Below are positions 19,196 to 27,899 of a stretch of DNA of 64,000 nt, piece after piece (the first letter of the stretch is position 1; every line of letters starts with the position of its first letter). The translations under genes and the position numbers were made by a program. This DNA comes from SP197 sp965242595 (GTDB lineage: Bacteria; Pseudomonadota; Alphaproteobacteria; SP197): positions 2,542,001 to 2,606,000 of the forward strand of contig OZ251464.1 of the NCBI GenBank assembly GCA_965242595.1. Direction: 5' to 3'. Below the pieces are notes generated by a model. It was not told the DNA's origin, did not search any database, and was given only the letters and a program-made list of their open reading frames with translations.

Positions 19196-19357
19196 ATGAC
19201 GGAATTTCTGGCGATGGGCGGGGCGGCGGCTTATGTCTGGCCGGCCTATGGCGCGGCGGCGGCCATTCTGGGCGGCGTGCTGGCGGCAAGCCTGCGCCAG
19301 GTGGCCAGGCGCCGCGCCCGGCTGAAGCGCCTGCTGCGGGCCGAAACCGGCGCGTGA
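19196..19357 (+). CDS. ccmD: heme exporter protein CcmD
   Basis: A 53-aa protein with MGGAAAYVWPAYGAAAAILGGVLAASL, a single membrane helix, followed by a basic arginine-rich tail. This is the standard build of CcmD, the small subunit that helps release holo-CcmE from the CcmABCD heme-handling complex. Its stop overlaps the ccmE GTG start (GTGA at 19354). The usual partners ccmA, ccmB and ccmC are not upstream here; the region upstream is divergent. Confidence 0.85.
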   Translation: MTEFLAMGGAAAYVWPAYGAAAAILGGVLAASLRQVARRRARLKRLLRAETGA

Positions 19358-19791
19358 CCCGCAAGCGGCAGCGCATGGCGTTTCTGGCCGCCGCCCTGGC
19401 CGCCTTCGCCCTGGCGACGGCGCTGGTGCTGTTCGCCCTGCGGGAAAAGGTCGCCTTCTTCTATGCGCCTTCCGAACTGGTGGCCGGAAAGGCGCCGGAT
19501 GCCCGCATCCGGGTGGGCGGGCTGGTGGTGGAAGGCAGCGTCACCAGGCAGGGTGCGGAGGTTGGCTTTGCGCTGGGCGACGGCGCCGCCACCGTTGCGG
19601 TCGCCTATGGCGGCGCCCTGCCCGATCTGTTCCGCGAGGGCCAGGGCATCGTCGCCGCCGGGCGCTGGCGGGCGGAGGAAGGCATCTTCGCGGCCGACGA
19701 GGTGCTGGCCAAGCACGACGAGAATTACATGCCGCCGGAGGTCGCCCGGGCGCTGAAGGAGGCCGGGCACTGGCAGCAGAGCGAGCCATGA
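19354..19791 (+). CDS. ccmE: cytochrome c-type biogenesis heme chaperone CcmE
   Basis: Periplasmic, membrane-anchored heme chaperone of System I cytochrome c maturation. The 145-aa protein has one N-terminal membrane anchor (about residues 9-30), the OB-fold core with FFYAPSELV and IRVGGLVVEGSV, and the heme-binding motif HDENYMPPE, where the His binds heme covalently. It starts with GTG overlapping the ccmD stop, and its stop overlaps the ATG of ctaA (ATGA). The tight coupling with ctaA joins heme delivery for cytochromes c with heme A synthesis. Confidence 0.93.
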   Translation: MTRKRQRMAFLAAALAAFALATALVLFALREKVAFFYAPSELVAGKAPDARIRVGGLVVEGSVTRQGAEVGFALGDGAATVAVAYGGALPDLFREGQGIVAAGRWRAEEGIFAADEVLAKHDENYMPPEVARALKEAGHWQQSEP

Positions 19792-20822
19792 TGCCCGCCA
19801 TGCCCCCGGGCGACCGCCGCGCCGTGGCGCTGTGGCTGTTCGCCGTCGCCGCCCTGGTGTTCTGCCTCGCCGTGCTGGGCGGTGTCGTGCGGCTGACCGG
19901 CTCTGGCCTCGCCATCGCCGACTGGCGCCCGCTGAGCGGCTGGCTGCCGCCGCTGGACGCCGCCGACTGGCAGGAGCGTTTCGCGCTCTACCGCGCCTCG
20001 CCGGAATACCGGCAGGTCAACGCCGGCATGGAACTGGGGGCGTTCAAGACCATCTTCTGGCTGGAATACGCCCATCGTCTGCTGGCGCGCATGGTGGGGC
20101 TGGCCTATGCCTTGCCCTTCGCCTTTTTTCTGCTGCGCCGCCGCCTGCCCCGCCGCCTGGCGCTGCGGCTGGCCGCGCTGCTGGTTCTGGGCGCGCTGCA
20201 AGGTCTGGTCGGCTGGCTCACGGTGGCGAGCGGGCTGGCGGAGGATGCGGCGGTCAGCCCCTATCGTCTGGCGCTGCATCTGGCGCTGGCGCTGGCGATC
20301 TATGGCGCTCTGCTGTGGACCGGGTTCGAACTGTTGCAGACCGGCACCATGGCGCCCGCCGCCCGCCAGGCCCGCTGGCTGCTGGCGCTGGTGGCGATAA
20401 CGGCGCTTTCGGGCGCCTTCGTCGCCGCCCTGGACGCCGGCCTTTACTACAACACCTTTCCGCTGATGGCCGGGCGCGCGGTGCCCGCCGATTGGGCCGG
20501 CGGCCTGCCCTGGTGGCGGGCGCCGTTCGAAAGCGTGGCGGCCGCCCAGTTCCACCACCGCCTTCTGGCCGTCGCCACGGTGGTAGCAGCTCTGGCCTGG
20601 CGGCTGGCGGCCCGGCGCGCCCACCCGGCCCTGCCGCCGCGCCTGGCACGGCTGGCGACAGCGCTTGCCGCCATGGCCCTGTTGCAGGCGGGGTTGGGCA
20701 TCGCCGCGCTGCTGGCCTATGTGCCGGCGTGGCTGGGGGCGCTGCACCAGGCCGGCGCGCTGGCGCTTTTCACGCTGACCGTCGCGCTTGCCGCCGCCTT
20801 CCGCCGCCCCGCCGGGCCCTAG
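19788..20822 (+). CDS. ctaA: heme A synthase (CtaA/COX15 type)
   Basis: Oxidises heme O to heme A for aa3-type cytochrome oxidase. The 344-aa integral membrane protein shows eight hydrophobic helices, the N-terminal GGVVRLTGSGLAIADWRP signature with the conserved LTxSGL, and the heme-ligand histidines in EYAHRLLAR, RLALHLALA, QFHHRLLA and LHQAGAL. It is of the COX15-like class usual in Alphaproteobacteria. The ATG at 19788 overlaps the ccmE stop. It is convergent with the NylB-like gene 9 bp away. Its presence implies the organism respires with heme-A oxidases. Confidence 0.93.
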   Translation: MMPAMPPGDRRAVALWLFAVAALVFCLAVLGGVVRLTGSGLAIADWRPLSGWLPPLDAADWQERFALYRASPEYRQVNAGMELGAFKTIFWLEYAHRLLARMVGLAYALPFAFFLLRRRLPRRLALRLAALLVLGALQGLVGWLTVASGLAEDAAVSPYRLALHLALALAIYGALLWTGFELLQTGTMAPAARQARWLLALVAITALSGAFVAALDAGLYYNTFPLMAGRAVPADWAGGLPWWRAPFESVAAAQFHHRLLAVATVVAALAWRLAARRAHPALPPRLARLATALAAMALLQAGLGIAALLAYVPAWLGALHQAGALALFTLTVALAAAFRRPAGP

Positions 20823-20831
20823 CGCGCCGCT

Positions 20832-22040
20832 TCACCCCGCCAGCGCGCGCCCTACGGCCAGGAAGCAGCGGGCGGCGTCGGCGTCGGTTGCGTCGTCGGT
20901 GGGAAGCGGCTGCGAGGCGAAGCGGGCGATGACCAGCGAGGCGGCCGGGTCGATCCACAGATACTGGCCATAGACGCCGATACCGCTATAGCAGCCGTGT
21001 TCGTCGCCCATGATCCACCAGGCGTTGCGATAGCTTCCCGCCGGGTTGGCCTCCGCCTCCTTGCCGGCCGCCCAGGCCGCCTTGTCGCCGTTGTGGCGGC
21101 TGTCGGCCACCCAGGCCTGCGGCACCAGCTGACGGCCATGGGCCTGGCCTTCCTGCAGCATCGCCTGGCCCAGCCTGGCGAGATCGCGCAGGGCGAGGCA
21201 GACGCCGCCGGCCGCGCGCGGCGCGCCCAGGCGATCGACGGTGACATAGCCGTCGAACTCGGCGCCCAGGGGCTGCCACAGCAGTTCGCTGGCCAGCTGG
21301 GCGTAGGGCATGGTGGCGGCCCGCTCCAGCGCCCAGCCCAGCAGATCGGTGCAGGGCGAGACATAATGGAAGGCGCGCCCGTGGCGGCCCTGGCCGGTCA
21401 GGCCGGCCAGCCAGGAGCGCAGATCGCCGGGCCGGGCCGGGTCCGATGGCGGCTTCCAGCCCGAAACCTCGCGATAGGCGACGATGGCGCCCGCCGGGGC
21501 CAGATAGTCTTCGTCGAAATCGACATCGGCCGTCATGTCCAGCAGATGCTGGAGGCTGGCGTCTGCGAAGGCGGAGTTCGCCACCTCCGGCACCAGGCGG
21601 GCGACGGGCCAGGCAGGGTCCAGCAGGCCGCGTTCGGCCAGGATGCCGGCCAGCAGCGCGGTGAACGATTTCGACACCGACATCAGAATATGGGGCCGAT
21701 GCGCCTGAAAGCCGTTGCGGTAGTGCTCCATGACGATGCGGCCGCGGTGAAGCACGCAGACGCCATCGCTGCAATGGCGATCGAGAAAGGCGCCGAAGCT
21801 GGATTGTGCCCCGTTATGGTCGCGAAAGGGGATGGCGGCCAGGTTCTGGGTCGCGCGCGGCAGGGGCAGGGTGGGGCCGGCCCCGCGCCAGATGGGCGCC
21901 GAAGGCACCAGCTCGCTGACATGCTGAAAGGCCCAGCGGTTGAAGGGCGGCTGACGCCAGTTCTCCAGCGTCACCGTCTTTTCCGGCGGTGGCGGGAAGT
22001 CCCGCATGATCCCGTCCCGGTCCATGCCCCCCTCGCTCAT
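20832..22040 (-). CDS. NylB-like serine hydrolase (beta-lactamase superfamily), copy 1
   Basis: The 402-aa protein has the SxxK nucleophile motif SVSK at 121-124 in HILMSVSKSF, followed by LLDMTADVDFDEDY, FHYVSPCTDLLGW and GIGVYGQYLWIDP. These features match 6-aminohexanoate-dimer hydrolase (NylB) and its esterase relatives, as does the N-terminal PPFNRWAFQHVSELVPSAP. Where NylB has the activity-enhancing Asp181, eleven residues after the DEDY Tyr, this copy has Arg. It starts at ATG 22040, overlapping the stop of copy 2 (ATGA), so the two form a tandem unit. Substrate is unknown; ester or amide hydrolysis is likely. No signal peptide is seen. Confidence 0.8.
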   Translation of the reverse strand: MSEGGMDRDGIMRDFPPPPEKTVTLENWRQPPFNRWAFQHVSELVPSAPIWRGAGPTLPLPRATQNLAAIPFRDHNGAQSSFGAFLDRHCSDGVCVLHRGRIVMEHYRNGFQAHRPHILMSVSKSFTALLAGILAERGLLDPAWPVARLVPEVANSAFADASLQHLLDMTADVDFDEDYLAPAGAIVAYREVSGWKPPSDPARPGDLRSWLAGLTGQGRHGRAFHYVSPCTDLLGWALERAATMPYAQLASELLWQPLGAEFDGYVTVDRLGAPRAAGGVCLALRDLARLGQAMLQEGQAHGRQLVPQAWVADSRHNGDKAAWAAGKEAEANPAGSYRNAWWIMGDEHGCYSGIGVYGQYLWIDPAASLVIARFASQPLPTDDATDADAARCFLAVGRALAG

Positions 22041-23254
22041 GGCGCCCCATCGCCGCCCAGAGCCTGGGCGATGGCCTGGCAGGCGCGGTGCATATCGTCG
22101 AAAGCGGCCTCGTCCACCGGGCGCGGATGGCTGCAATGAAGGGCGCAGACCACACAGGCCGCCGGGTCCACGAACAGCATCTGGCCGTGGATGCCGAGCC
22201 CCATGAAGGGGCGGCGACGGTCGCGAAGGTCGCTATACCAGGCCGAACGGTAGTGGTGGCCGGGCATGTGCTCGGCGAAGTTGCCGCGATCCCAGGCCGC
22301 CCGATCGCCGTTCTCGCGCAGATCGTGCAGCCAGGATTGCGGCACGATGCGCCGCCCGTTCGCCACCCCGCCCGCCGCCATCAGCTGGCCGAAACGGGCC
22401 AGATCGCGGGTGGCGACGCACAGCCCGCCATCGGTCTGAGGCGCGCCCAGCCGGTCCAGGGCGATATAGGCGTCGAACTCGGCCCCCATGGGCTGCCAGA
22501 TCTCCCGCGACAGCAGGGTGGCGAAATCGCAGCCGGCGGCCCGCTCCAGCATCCAGCCCAGAAGGTCGGTGTTGGTGGAGACGTAATGGAAGATTTCGCC
22601 ATGGCGGCGCCCGTCGCGGGCGGGCCGCATGGTGGCGATATAGGCGCGCAGACCGTCCGGCGCGCCCTGGCGGGGCGGGCGCCAACCGGCGGCCACATCC
22701 AGCATGGCCACATCGCTTTCGGGGTTGTCGTAATCCTCGTCGTAATCCATGGCCACGGTCATATCCAGGACATGGCGCAGCGCCGCCCCGTCATAGGCCG
22801 AACCGGCAACCTCCGGGACGATCTCCGTGACCGGATCGCCGGGCGCGAGCAGGCCTCGTTCTACCAGGATGCCCGCCAGCGTGGCGGCGAAGGATTTGGT
22901 GACCGACATCAGCAGATGGGGTTCGTGCGGTTCCACCCCGTCGCCATAGCGTTCGGCGACGATCTCGCCCCGGTGCAGCACCACGAAGCCGTCGTTGAAG
23001 CCTCGGTCCAGCACCTGCTTCACGGTCGCGCGCGCGCCGGCATGGTCGTCGAAGGCGATCCCGTCCAGGGCGGCAGGGCGCGAAGGCAGCGCCAGCGCCG
23101 GCCCCCCGCCGCGCCAGACATTGGCGGTGGGCAGCAGGCGGCGCAGATTGCGAAAGGCCCAGCGATTGAAGGGCGCCTGCTGCATATTGGCCAGGGTGAC
23201 CTGCCCTTCCGGTGCGGGCGGAAAGCCCCGCATCGGCCCCGCTGTCTCGTTCAT
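22037..23254 (-). CDS. NylB-like serine hydrolase (beta-lactamase superfamily), copy 2
   Basis: A 405-aa paralogue of the downstream gene. SxxK is SVTK at 117-120 in HLLMSVTKSF; the family pattern continues with VPEVAGSAYDG, LDMTVAMDYDEDY, FHYVSTNTDLLGW and GLGIHGQMLFVDP. By my alignment from memory, the position of NylB Asp181 is Asp in this copy (DEDY, ten residues, D), unlike copy 1. It is the first gene of the pair and is divergent from the GlcD-type oxidase. A box GCTAGCCTGG lies 20 bp upstream on the minus strand (23274-23283), a weaker variant of the recurring -10. Substrate unknown. Confidence 0.8.
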   Translation of the reverse strand: MNETAGPMRGFPPAPEGQVTLANMQQAPFNRWAFRNLRRLLPTANVWRGGGPALALPSRPAALDGIAFDDHAGARATVKQVLDRGFNDGFVVLHRGEIVAERYGDGVEPHEPHLLMSVTKSFAATLAGILVERGLLAPGDPVTEIVPEVAGSAYDGAALRHVLDMTVAMDYDEDYDNPESDVAMLDVAAGWRPPRQGAPDGLRAYIATMRPARDGRRHGEIFHYVSTNTDLLGWMLERAAGCDFATLLSREIWQPMGAEFDAYIALDRLGAPQTDGGLCVATRDLARFGQLMAAGGVANGRRIVPQSWLHDLRENGDRAAWDRGNFAEHMPGHHYRSAWYSDLRDRRRPFMGLGIHGQMLFVDPAACVVCALHCSHPRPVDEAAFDDMHRACQAIAQALGGDGAP

Positions 23255-23329
23255 GGCAACCTCCCTGCGGCGCCCAGGCTAGCACGGTCCGCGTGTCCGC
23301 CGCCATCCTGGCGCGGCGGCGGCGGGGCG

Positions 23330-23339
23330 GCTAGGATGG
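23330..23339 (+). promoter_or_regulatory. putative -10 element for the GlcD-type oxidase gene
   Basis: GCTAGGATGG on the plus strand, 26 bases before the ATG at 23366. Its AGGATGGC forms an 8-bp inverted repeat with GCCATCCT about 22 bases upstream, which could be an operator or chance in this G+C-rich gap. Confidence 0.4.
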
Positions 23340-23365
23340 CCGCTCTGGCCCCTGGGAGCGGCGCC

Positions 23366-24772
23366 ATGCACGGCCTTCACCCGCCCGAGCGCGAAGGCGC
23401 GCTTGCCGAGCTTGCCGCTCTGCTGGGCGCGCGTTGTTCCACCGCCGAGGCGGCGAGGCAGCAGCATTCCCACGACGAAAGCTGGCACCGGCCCTGCCCG
23501 CCCGATGCGGTGGTTTTCCCCCATTCGACCGCCGAGGTGGCGGAGATCGTCGCCATCTGCGCCCGCCACCGCATGCCGGCGATTCCCTTCGGCGCCGGCA
23601 GTTCGCTGGAAGGCCAGGTGGTGGCGGTGGCGGGCGGCGTCGCCATCGACATGATGGGCATGAACCGGGTGATTGCGGTCAACGACGCCGATCTCGACGC
23701 TACCGTGGAGGCGGGCGTCACCCGCAAGCAGCTCAACCGATATCTGCGCGATCGTGGCCTGTTTTTCGCGGTCGATCCCGGCGCCGACGCCTCCATCGGC
23801 GGCATGGCGGCCACCCGCGCCTCCGGCACCAACGCCGTGCGCTATGGCACCATGCGCGAGACGGTGCTGGCGCTGACCGTGGTGACGGCCGCAGGCGAGG
23901 TGGTGAAAACCGCCAGCCGGGCGCGCAAATCGGCGGCGGGCTACGATCTCACCCGCCTGTTCGTCGGCTCGGAGGGAACGCTGGGGGTGATCGCCGAGGT
24001 CACCCTTCGCCTTCACGGCATCCCGGAGGCGGTCTCGGTGGCCACCTGCGCCTTCGCCACCATCGAAGGCGCGGTCGATACCGTGATCGAAACCGTGCAA
24101 TCGGGCATCCCCATCGCCCGCATCGAACTTCTGGACGACATCCAGATCGAGGCCATCAACGCCTGGGCGGGCCTGGACCAGCCCCCCGCCCCCACCCTGT
24201 TTCTGGAATTCCACGGCAGCCCGGCCGCCGTGGCCGAACAGGCGGGCGCAGTGGGCGCGCTGGCCAGCGAGCATGGCGGCAGCGATTTCCGCTGGTCCAG
24301 CGAACCCGAACGGCGCCGGCGGCTGTGGCAGGCGCGCCACGACGCCGCGCTGGCCGCCAAGGCCATGCGCCCGGGCTGCGCCATCTGGCCCAGCGATGTC
24401 TGCGTTCCCATCTCGCGGCTGGCCGAATGCATCGCCCAGACCCGCCGCGACCTGGAACGCGAAGGCGTGAAGGCGCCGCTGGCCGGCCATGTCGGCGACG
24501 GCAATTTCCACCTCGTCTTCCTGGTCGATCCGGCAAGGCCCGGGGAGCTGGCACAGGTCGAGCGGCTGAACGAACGCCTGGTGCATCGCGCCCTGGCCAT
24601 GGACGGCACCTGCACCGGCGAGCACGGCATCGGCCTGGGCAAGATGAAATATCTGCAGGCCGAACATGGCGAGGCCATCGCCCTGATGAGCCGCCTCAAA
24701 CGCGCCTTCGACCCCATGAACATCATGAATCCGGGCAAGATCCTGCCCGCCACCGCCCTGCAACAGGCCTGA
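23366..24772 (+). CDS. FAD-binding oxidase, GlcD / D-lactate dehydrogenase type
   Basis: Oxidises a 2-hydroxy acid (D-lactate, glycolate or similar), passing electrons to the respiratory chain. The 468-aa protein has a PCMH-type FAD domain with VVFPHSTAEVAEIVAICA, the PFGAGSSLEGQVV motif, DPGADASIGGMAATRASGTNAVRYGTMR (split: DPGADASIGGMAA and TRASGTNAVRYG) and a C-terminal FAD-linked oxidase domain ending with GHVGDGNFHLVF, GTCTGEHGIGLGK and NPGKI. The His/Asp/Glu-rich C-terminal motifs point to DLD/GlcD rather than to plant-type lactate oxidase. ATG 23366 has GGGAG 8 bases upstream. gloB follows 12 bp later; since GloB releases D-lactate, the pair could convert methylglyoxal via lactoylglutathione to pyruvate. 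Confidence 0.88.
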   Translation: MHGLHPPEREGALAELAALLGARCSTAEAARQQHSHDESWHRPCPPDAVVFPHSTAEVAEIVAICARHRMPAIPFGAGSSLEGQVVAVAGGVAIDMMGMNRVIAVNDADLDATVEAGVTRKQLNRYLRDRGLFFAVDPGADASIGGMAATRASGTNAVRYGTMRETVLALTVVTAAGEVVKTASRARKSAAGYDLTRLFVGSEGTLGVIAEVTLRLHGIPEAVSVATCAFATIEGAVDTVIETVQSGIPIARIELLDDIQIEAINAWAGLDQPPAPTLFLEFHGSPAAVAEQAGAVGALASEHGGSDFRWSSEPERRRRLWQARHDAALAAKAMRPGCAIWPSDVCVPISRLAECIAQTRRDLEREGVKAPLAGHVGDGNFHLVFLVDPARPGELAQVERLNERLVHRALAMDGTCTGEHGIGLGKMKYLQAEHGEAIALMSRLKRAFDPMNIMNPGKILPATALQQA

Positions 24773-24784
24773 AGGAGACGCGCC

Positions 24785-25555
24785 ATGGGCCGCCTCGCCA
24801 TCCACCAGATCCCGGTGCTGCACGACAACTATGTCTATCTTGCCCACTGCCCCGACAGCGGCGCCACGGCGGTGGTGGACCCGGCCGTCGCCGGCCCGGT
24901 GCTGGATGCCGCCGGGCGGCTGGGCTGGCGCATCGGCCACATTCTGAACACCCACCACCACGACGACCACACCGGCGGCAATCTGGAGATCAAGGCCGCC
25001 ACCGGCTGCACAATCGTGGGGCCGGCCGCCGACCGTGACCGCATCCCCGGCATCGATGTGGCGCTGGACGAAGGCGAAAGCTATCGCCTGGGCCACCAGA
25101 GCGCCCGGGTTTTCTTCGTGCCGGGCCACACCCGCGGCCATATCGCCTATTGGTTTGCCACCTCACAGGCGCTGTTTTGCGGCGATACGCTGTTCGCCAT
25201 GGGCTGTGGGCGGCTGTTCGAAGGCAGCCCGGCCCAGATGTGGGATTCGCTCTCAAAGCTCAAGGCACTGCCGGGCGAGACGCGAATCTATTGCGCCCAC
25301 GAATACACCCAGGCCAACGGCCGCTTTGCGCTCAGCGTCGAACCTGGCAATGCCGCCCTGGCCCGGCGCATGGCGGCGGTGGACGAGGCGCGCCGCCAGG
25401 GCCTTCCCACCGTGCCATCGACCCTGGCCGAAGAGCGCGCTACCAACCCCTTCCTGCGCCCGGACAGCGCCGAGTTGCAGCAGACGCTGGGGCTGGCCGG
25501 TGCGCCACCCGTTGCCGTCTTCACCGAAACCCGCGCCCGCAAAGACGCCTTCTGA
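24785..25555 (+). CDS. gloB: hydroxyacylglutathione hydrolase (glyoxalase II)
   Basis: Hydrolyses S-lactoylglutathione to D-lactate and glutathione. The 256-aa metallo-beta-lactamase-fold protein has the metal motif THHHDDHTGG, the later GHTRGHIAYW and CGDTLF, and the C-terminal glyoxalase II domain with YCAHEYTQANGRFA. A strong AAGGAG lies 8 bases upstream of the ATG. The neighbour GlcD-type oxidase could oxidise the D-lactate product. The downstream gap 25556-25730 holds no gene that I recognise. Confidence 0.95.
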   Translation: MGRLAIHQIPVLHDNYVYLAHCPDSGATAVVDPAVAGPVLDAAGRLGWRIGHILNTHHHDDHTGGNLEIKAATGCTIVGPAADRDRIPGIDVALDEGESYRLGHQSARVFFVPGHTRGHIAYWFATSQALFCGDTLFAMGCGRLFEGSPAQMWDSLSKLKALPGETRIYCAHEYTQANGRFALSVEPGNAALARRMAAVDEARRQGLPTVPSTLAEERATNPFLRPDSAELQQTLGLAGAPPVAVFTETRARKDAF

Positions 25556-25730
25556 AGGGGGCGGCCAGCATCGCGCAAACTGTCTGCACTGCCCGTGTGC
25601 TGTCAGTGCGTGGGCAAAGTTTCAGGCCCGCGCCATACCCCATCGCCCTGCTGCCAGCACCCGGTTGCTTTCGTAAAGTCGTGCATTGTCCGACAGAAAT
25701 TCAGACTTATCGAATTTTCTCGACCACTTG

Positions 25731-26969
25731 TCATTCCGGCTTCCTCAACATAACGATACGGTTGCTATTCGTCCCACCGGTGTTGTTTTTTACACCCCAG
25801 CAGTTCGATGTTTTCGTAAAACGCTGCCGATTTATCATGACGCAAAGCACGTCCAGATCCGTGCACTCGGCAGCCATGATGACATGCTTGTCTAATTCCA
25901 CCTTCCCTCTGCGAACCTCCCCTACCTCATAGGCAATATATCCTCCCCTGCGCGTGATACGGGACAATTCCCGCAATGTGTTGACCGTGAACTCCTGCCA
26001 ATCGTGAACATGACGGCAACCGGATATATCTACGGATTTCGGGTCGATGCCTGCAAACCAACACCTCAACCAGTTGTCCGCTTCATAATTCACAACGTCC
26101 AGGAATGGCGGCGATGTGACCGTCAACGCCACCGTTTCGTCCTTAATATGCGTCGTCTTATCGGATTTTTCCGCCGAAAACAGCCATCGATCGACCTGCG
26201 GCCTGCCTTGCGACAGCAGGATGCGGGATTTCTTCTCGATGATGCCTGGAACGTCCCGCCGTGGCGGAATTCTTCCGTGTCGCTCGTTGATCTTCTGTTG
26301 CTGCTCGATCTCGACCGCCTGGTTGGGTGGCATGGTGCGAACAGAGAAAAAACCGGAAGAATGTCCGGTCAATCGGTTGATGGCCACCATCCATATCCAT
26401 TTATCGATGCTATCCAAGGCACCGTATGCGTGCCGCCGCAGCATCCAGGAGCGTAAGCCTTCGATTCTGGCCAGGGTTTCGGGATGATAGAAGGTAAGCA
26501 GATCTTCAAACTCTATGTCCCTGAAATCGTCCCAGGGAATGTCGCGCAAACGAATACGAATATCGTTTATGCACGGCGCATCGATACGCGGCTCTGTCAA
26601 GAATTTGCACAGAGGGTTGATATCGTTGCCATAGGGAATTCTGCCTCGGATCGCCGCTTCGATAGGAGTCGTACCGCGACCCATGAAGGGATCGTACACG
26701 ATATCGCTCTTGTCTGTAAGGCGCTCGATGAAAAAGGCGGGAAGCTGCGGCTTGAAACAGGCACGATAGCTGATTTCATGGATGCGATGCGCCTGCCTTT
26801 GGCGGGACGTCCAGAATTCGCCGATATAACAGGGAACACCATCGACATCCATTTTGGCCGTGCCGCGGCCCAGGCGATGAAGCTCTTCCAGGTCACAAAC
26901 GAAATTCCTGCCACCGTGAACGCCTGCCGGTGAAGCATCGAACAGACCGCTTTGGGGAGCCAACCTCAT
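25731..26969 (-). CDS. orphan site-specific DNA methyltransferase (N6_N4_Mtase family)
   Basis: The 412-aa protein has a SAM-binding motif DPFMGRGTTPIEA near residue 95, and the catalytic TSPPF typical of N4-cytosine methyltransferases near residue 290. The order (SAM motif, long insert, catalytic motif) is alpha-like, while TSPP-type catalytic motifs are commoner in beta-class enzymes. The C-terminus has FTKTSNCWGVKNN and TNSNRIVMLRKP. RBS GGAGGA lies 5 bases before ATG 26969. Base composition is visibly lower in G+C than the neighbours (one 60-base line counted by hand gave 53%), with AT-ending codons, so recent transfer is likely. No restriction endonuclease lies beside it. Confidence 0.85.
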   Translation of the reverse strand: MRLAPQSGLFDASPAGVHGGRNFVCDLEELHRLGRGTAKMDVDGVPCYIGEFWTSRQRQAHRIHEISYRACFKPQLPAFFIERLTDKSDIVYDPFMGRGTTPIEAAIRGRIPYGNDINPLCKFLTEPRIDAPCINDIRIRLRDIPWDDFRDIEFEDLLTFYHPETLARIEGLRSWMLRRHAYGALDSIDKWIWMVAINRLTGHSSGFFSVRTMPPNQAVEIEQQQKINERHGRIPPRRDVPGIIEKKSRILLSQGRPQVDRWLFSAEKSDKTTHIKDETVALTVTSPPFLDVVNYEADNWLRCWFAGIDPKSVDISGCRHVHDWQEFTVNTLRELSRITRRGGYIAYEVGEVRRGKVELDKHVIMAAECTDLDVLCVMINRQRFTKTSNCWGVKNNTGGTNSNRIVMLRKPE

Positions 26970-27035
26970 CGTCCTCCGCGCTCCGCTCCCATCGCATCCT
27001 GCCCCTTCGATCCTGCATCGCCTCGCGACAAGCCG

Positions 27036-27899
27036 TCAAACCTCACCGGCCCCGCCAGCAGCGGCCAGCGCCTCGGCGCGCCAGGGATGGGCCGGATAGG
27101 TGCCCAGGATGCGCAGCTCCTGGGCGTAGAAGGCGAGCTCCTCCAGCGCCAGGCGCAGCGGCCGCTCCTCCGGATGGCCTTCGGCATCGACATAAAAGCG
27201 GGCAGCGCTGAAGGTGCCGCCGATCATGTAGCTTTCCAGCTTGGTCAGGTTGACGCCATTGGTGGCAAAGCCACCCAGCGCCTTGTAAAGGGCGGCCGGG
27301 ACAGAGCGCACGCGGAAGATCATGCTGGTGATCAGCGGGCCGGAATCCGGCGCCGGCGTGGCGGGATCGCGCGACAGCACCAGAAAACGGGTGCGGTTGG
27401 CGGCATCGTCTTCCAGGCCGGCGACCAGGCTTTCCAGCCCGTAGATCTCGCCCGCCAGCGCCGAGGCGACCGCCCCCAGCGCCTTGTCGCCGTGCTGGGC
27501 GATGGCGCGGGCGGCCCCGGCCGTATCCTCATGGGTCACCGAACGCAGGCCCAGGGCGCGCAGGCGGGCGCGGCACTGGTCCAGCGCCTGGACATGGGAG
27601 TGGACCGTCTTCACCGTCTCCAGCGTGGCGCCCGGCACCGCCAGCAGATGGTGCCTGACGCGCTGGAAATGCTCGCCGACGATATGCAGCGAGGAATGAG
27701 GCATCAGCTGATGCACCCCCGCCACCCGCCCGGCCAGCGAGTTTTCGATCGGCAGCATGGCCAGTGCCGCGCGGCCCTCCGCCACCGCCTGGAAGACATC
27801 CTCGAAGGAATCGCGGGGCAAAGTCGCCATGCCGGGAAAGGCCTCCTGGCAGGCGAGATGGGAATAGGCGCCCGCCTTGCCCTGGAAGGTCACGGTCAC
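27036..27899 (-). CDS. pheA: prephenate dehydratase
   Basis: Converts prephenate to phenylpyruvate in phenylalanine synthesis. The 287-aa protein has the PDT domain starting VTFQGKAGAYSHLA, the PIENSLAGRV region, the catalytic TRF motif in NRTRFLVLSR, and a C-terminal ACT domain with GVNLTKLESYM for phenylalanine feedback control. There is no chorismate mutase domain, as in most Alphaproteobacteria. GTG 27899 overlaps the kdsB stop (GTGA), so the two genes form an operon. Confidence 0.94.
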   Translation of the reverse strand: MTVTFQGKAGAYSHLACQEAFPGMATLPRDSFEDVFQAVAEGRAALAMLPIENSLAGRVAGVHQLMPHSSLHIVGEHFQRVRHHLLAVPGATLETVKTVHSHVQALDQCRARLRALGLRSVTHEDTAGAARAIAQHGDKALGAVASALAGEIYGLESLVAGLEDDAANRTRFLVLSRDPATPAPDSGPLITSMIFRVRSVPAALYKALGGFATNGVNLTKLESYMIGGTFSAARFYVDAEGHPEERPLRLALEELAFYAQELRILGTYPAHPWRAEALAAAGGAGEV

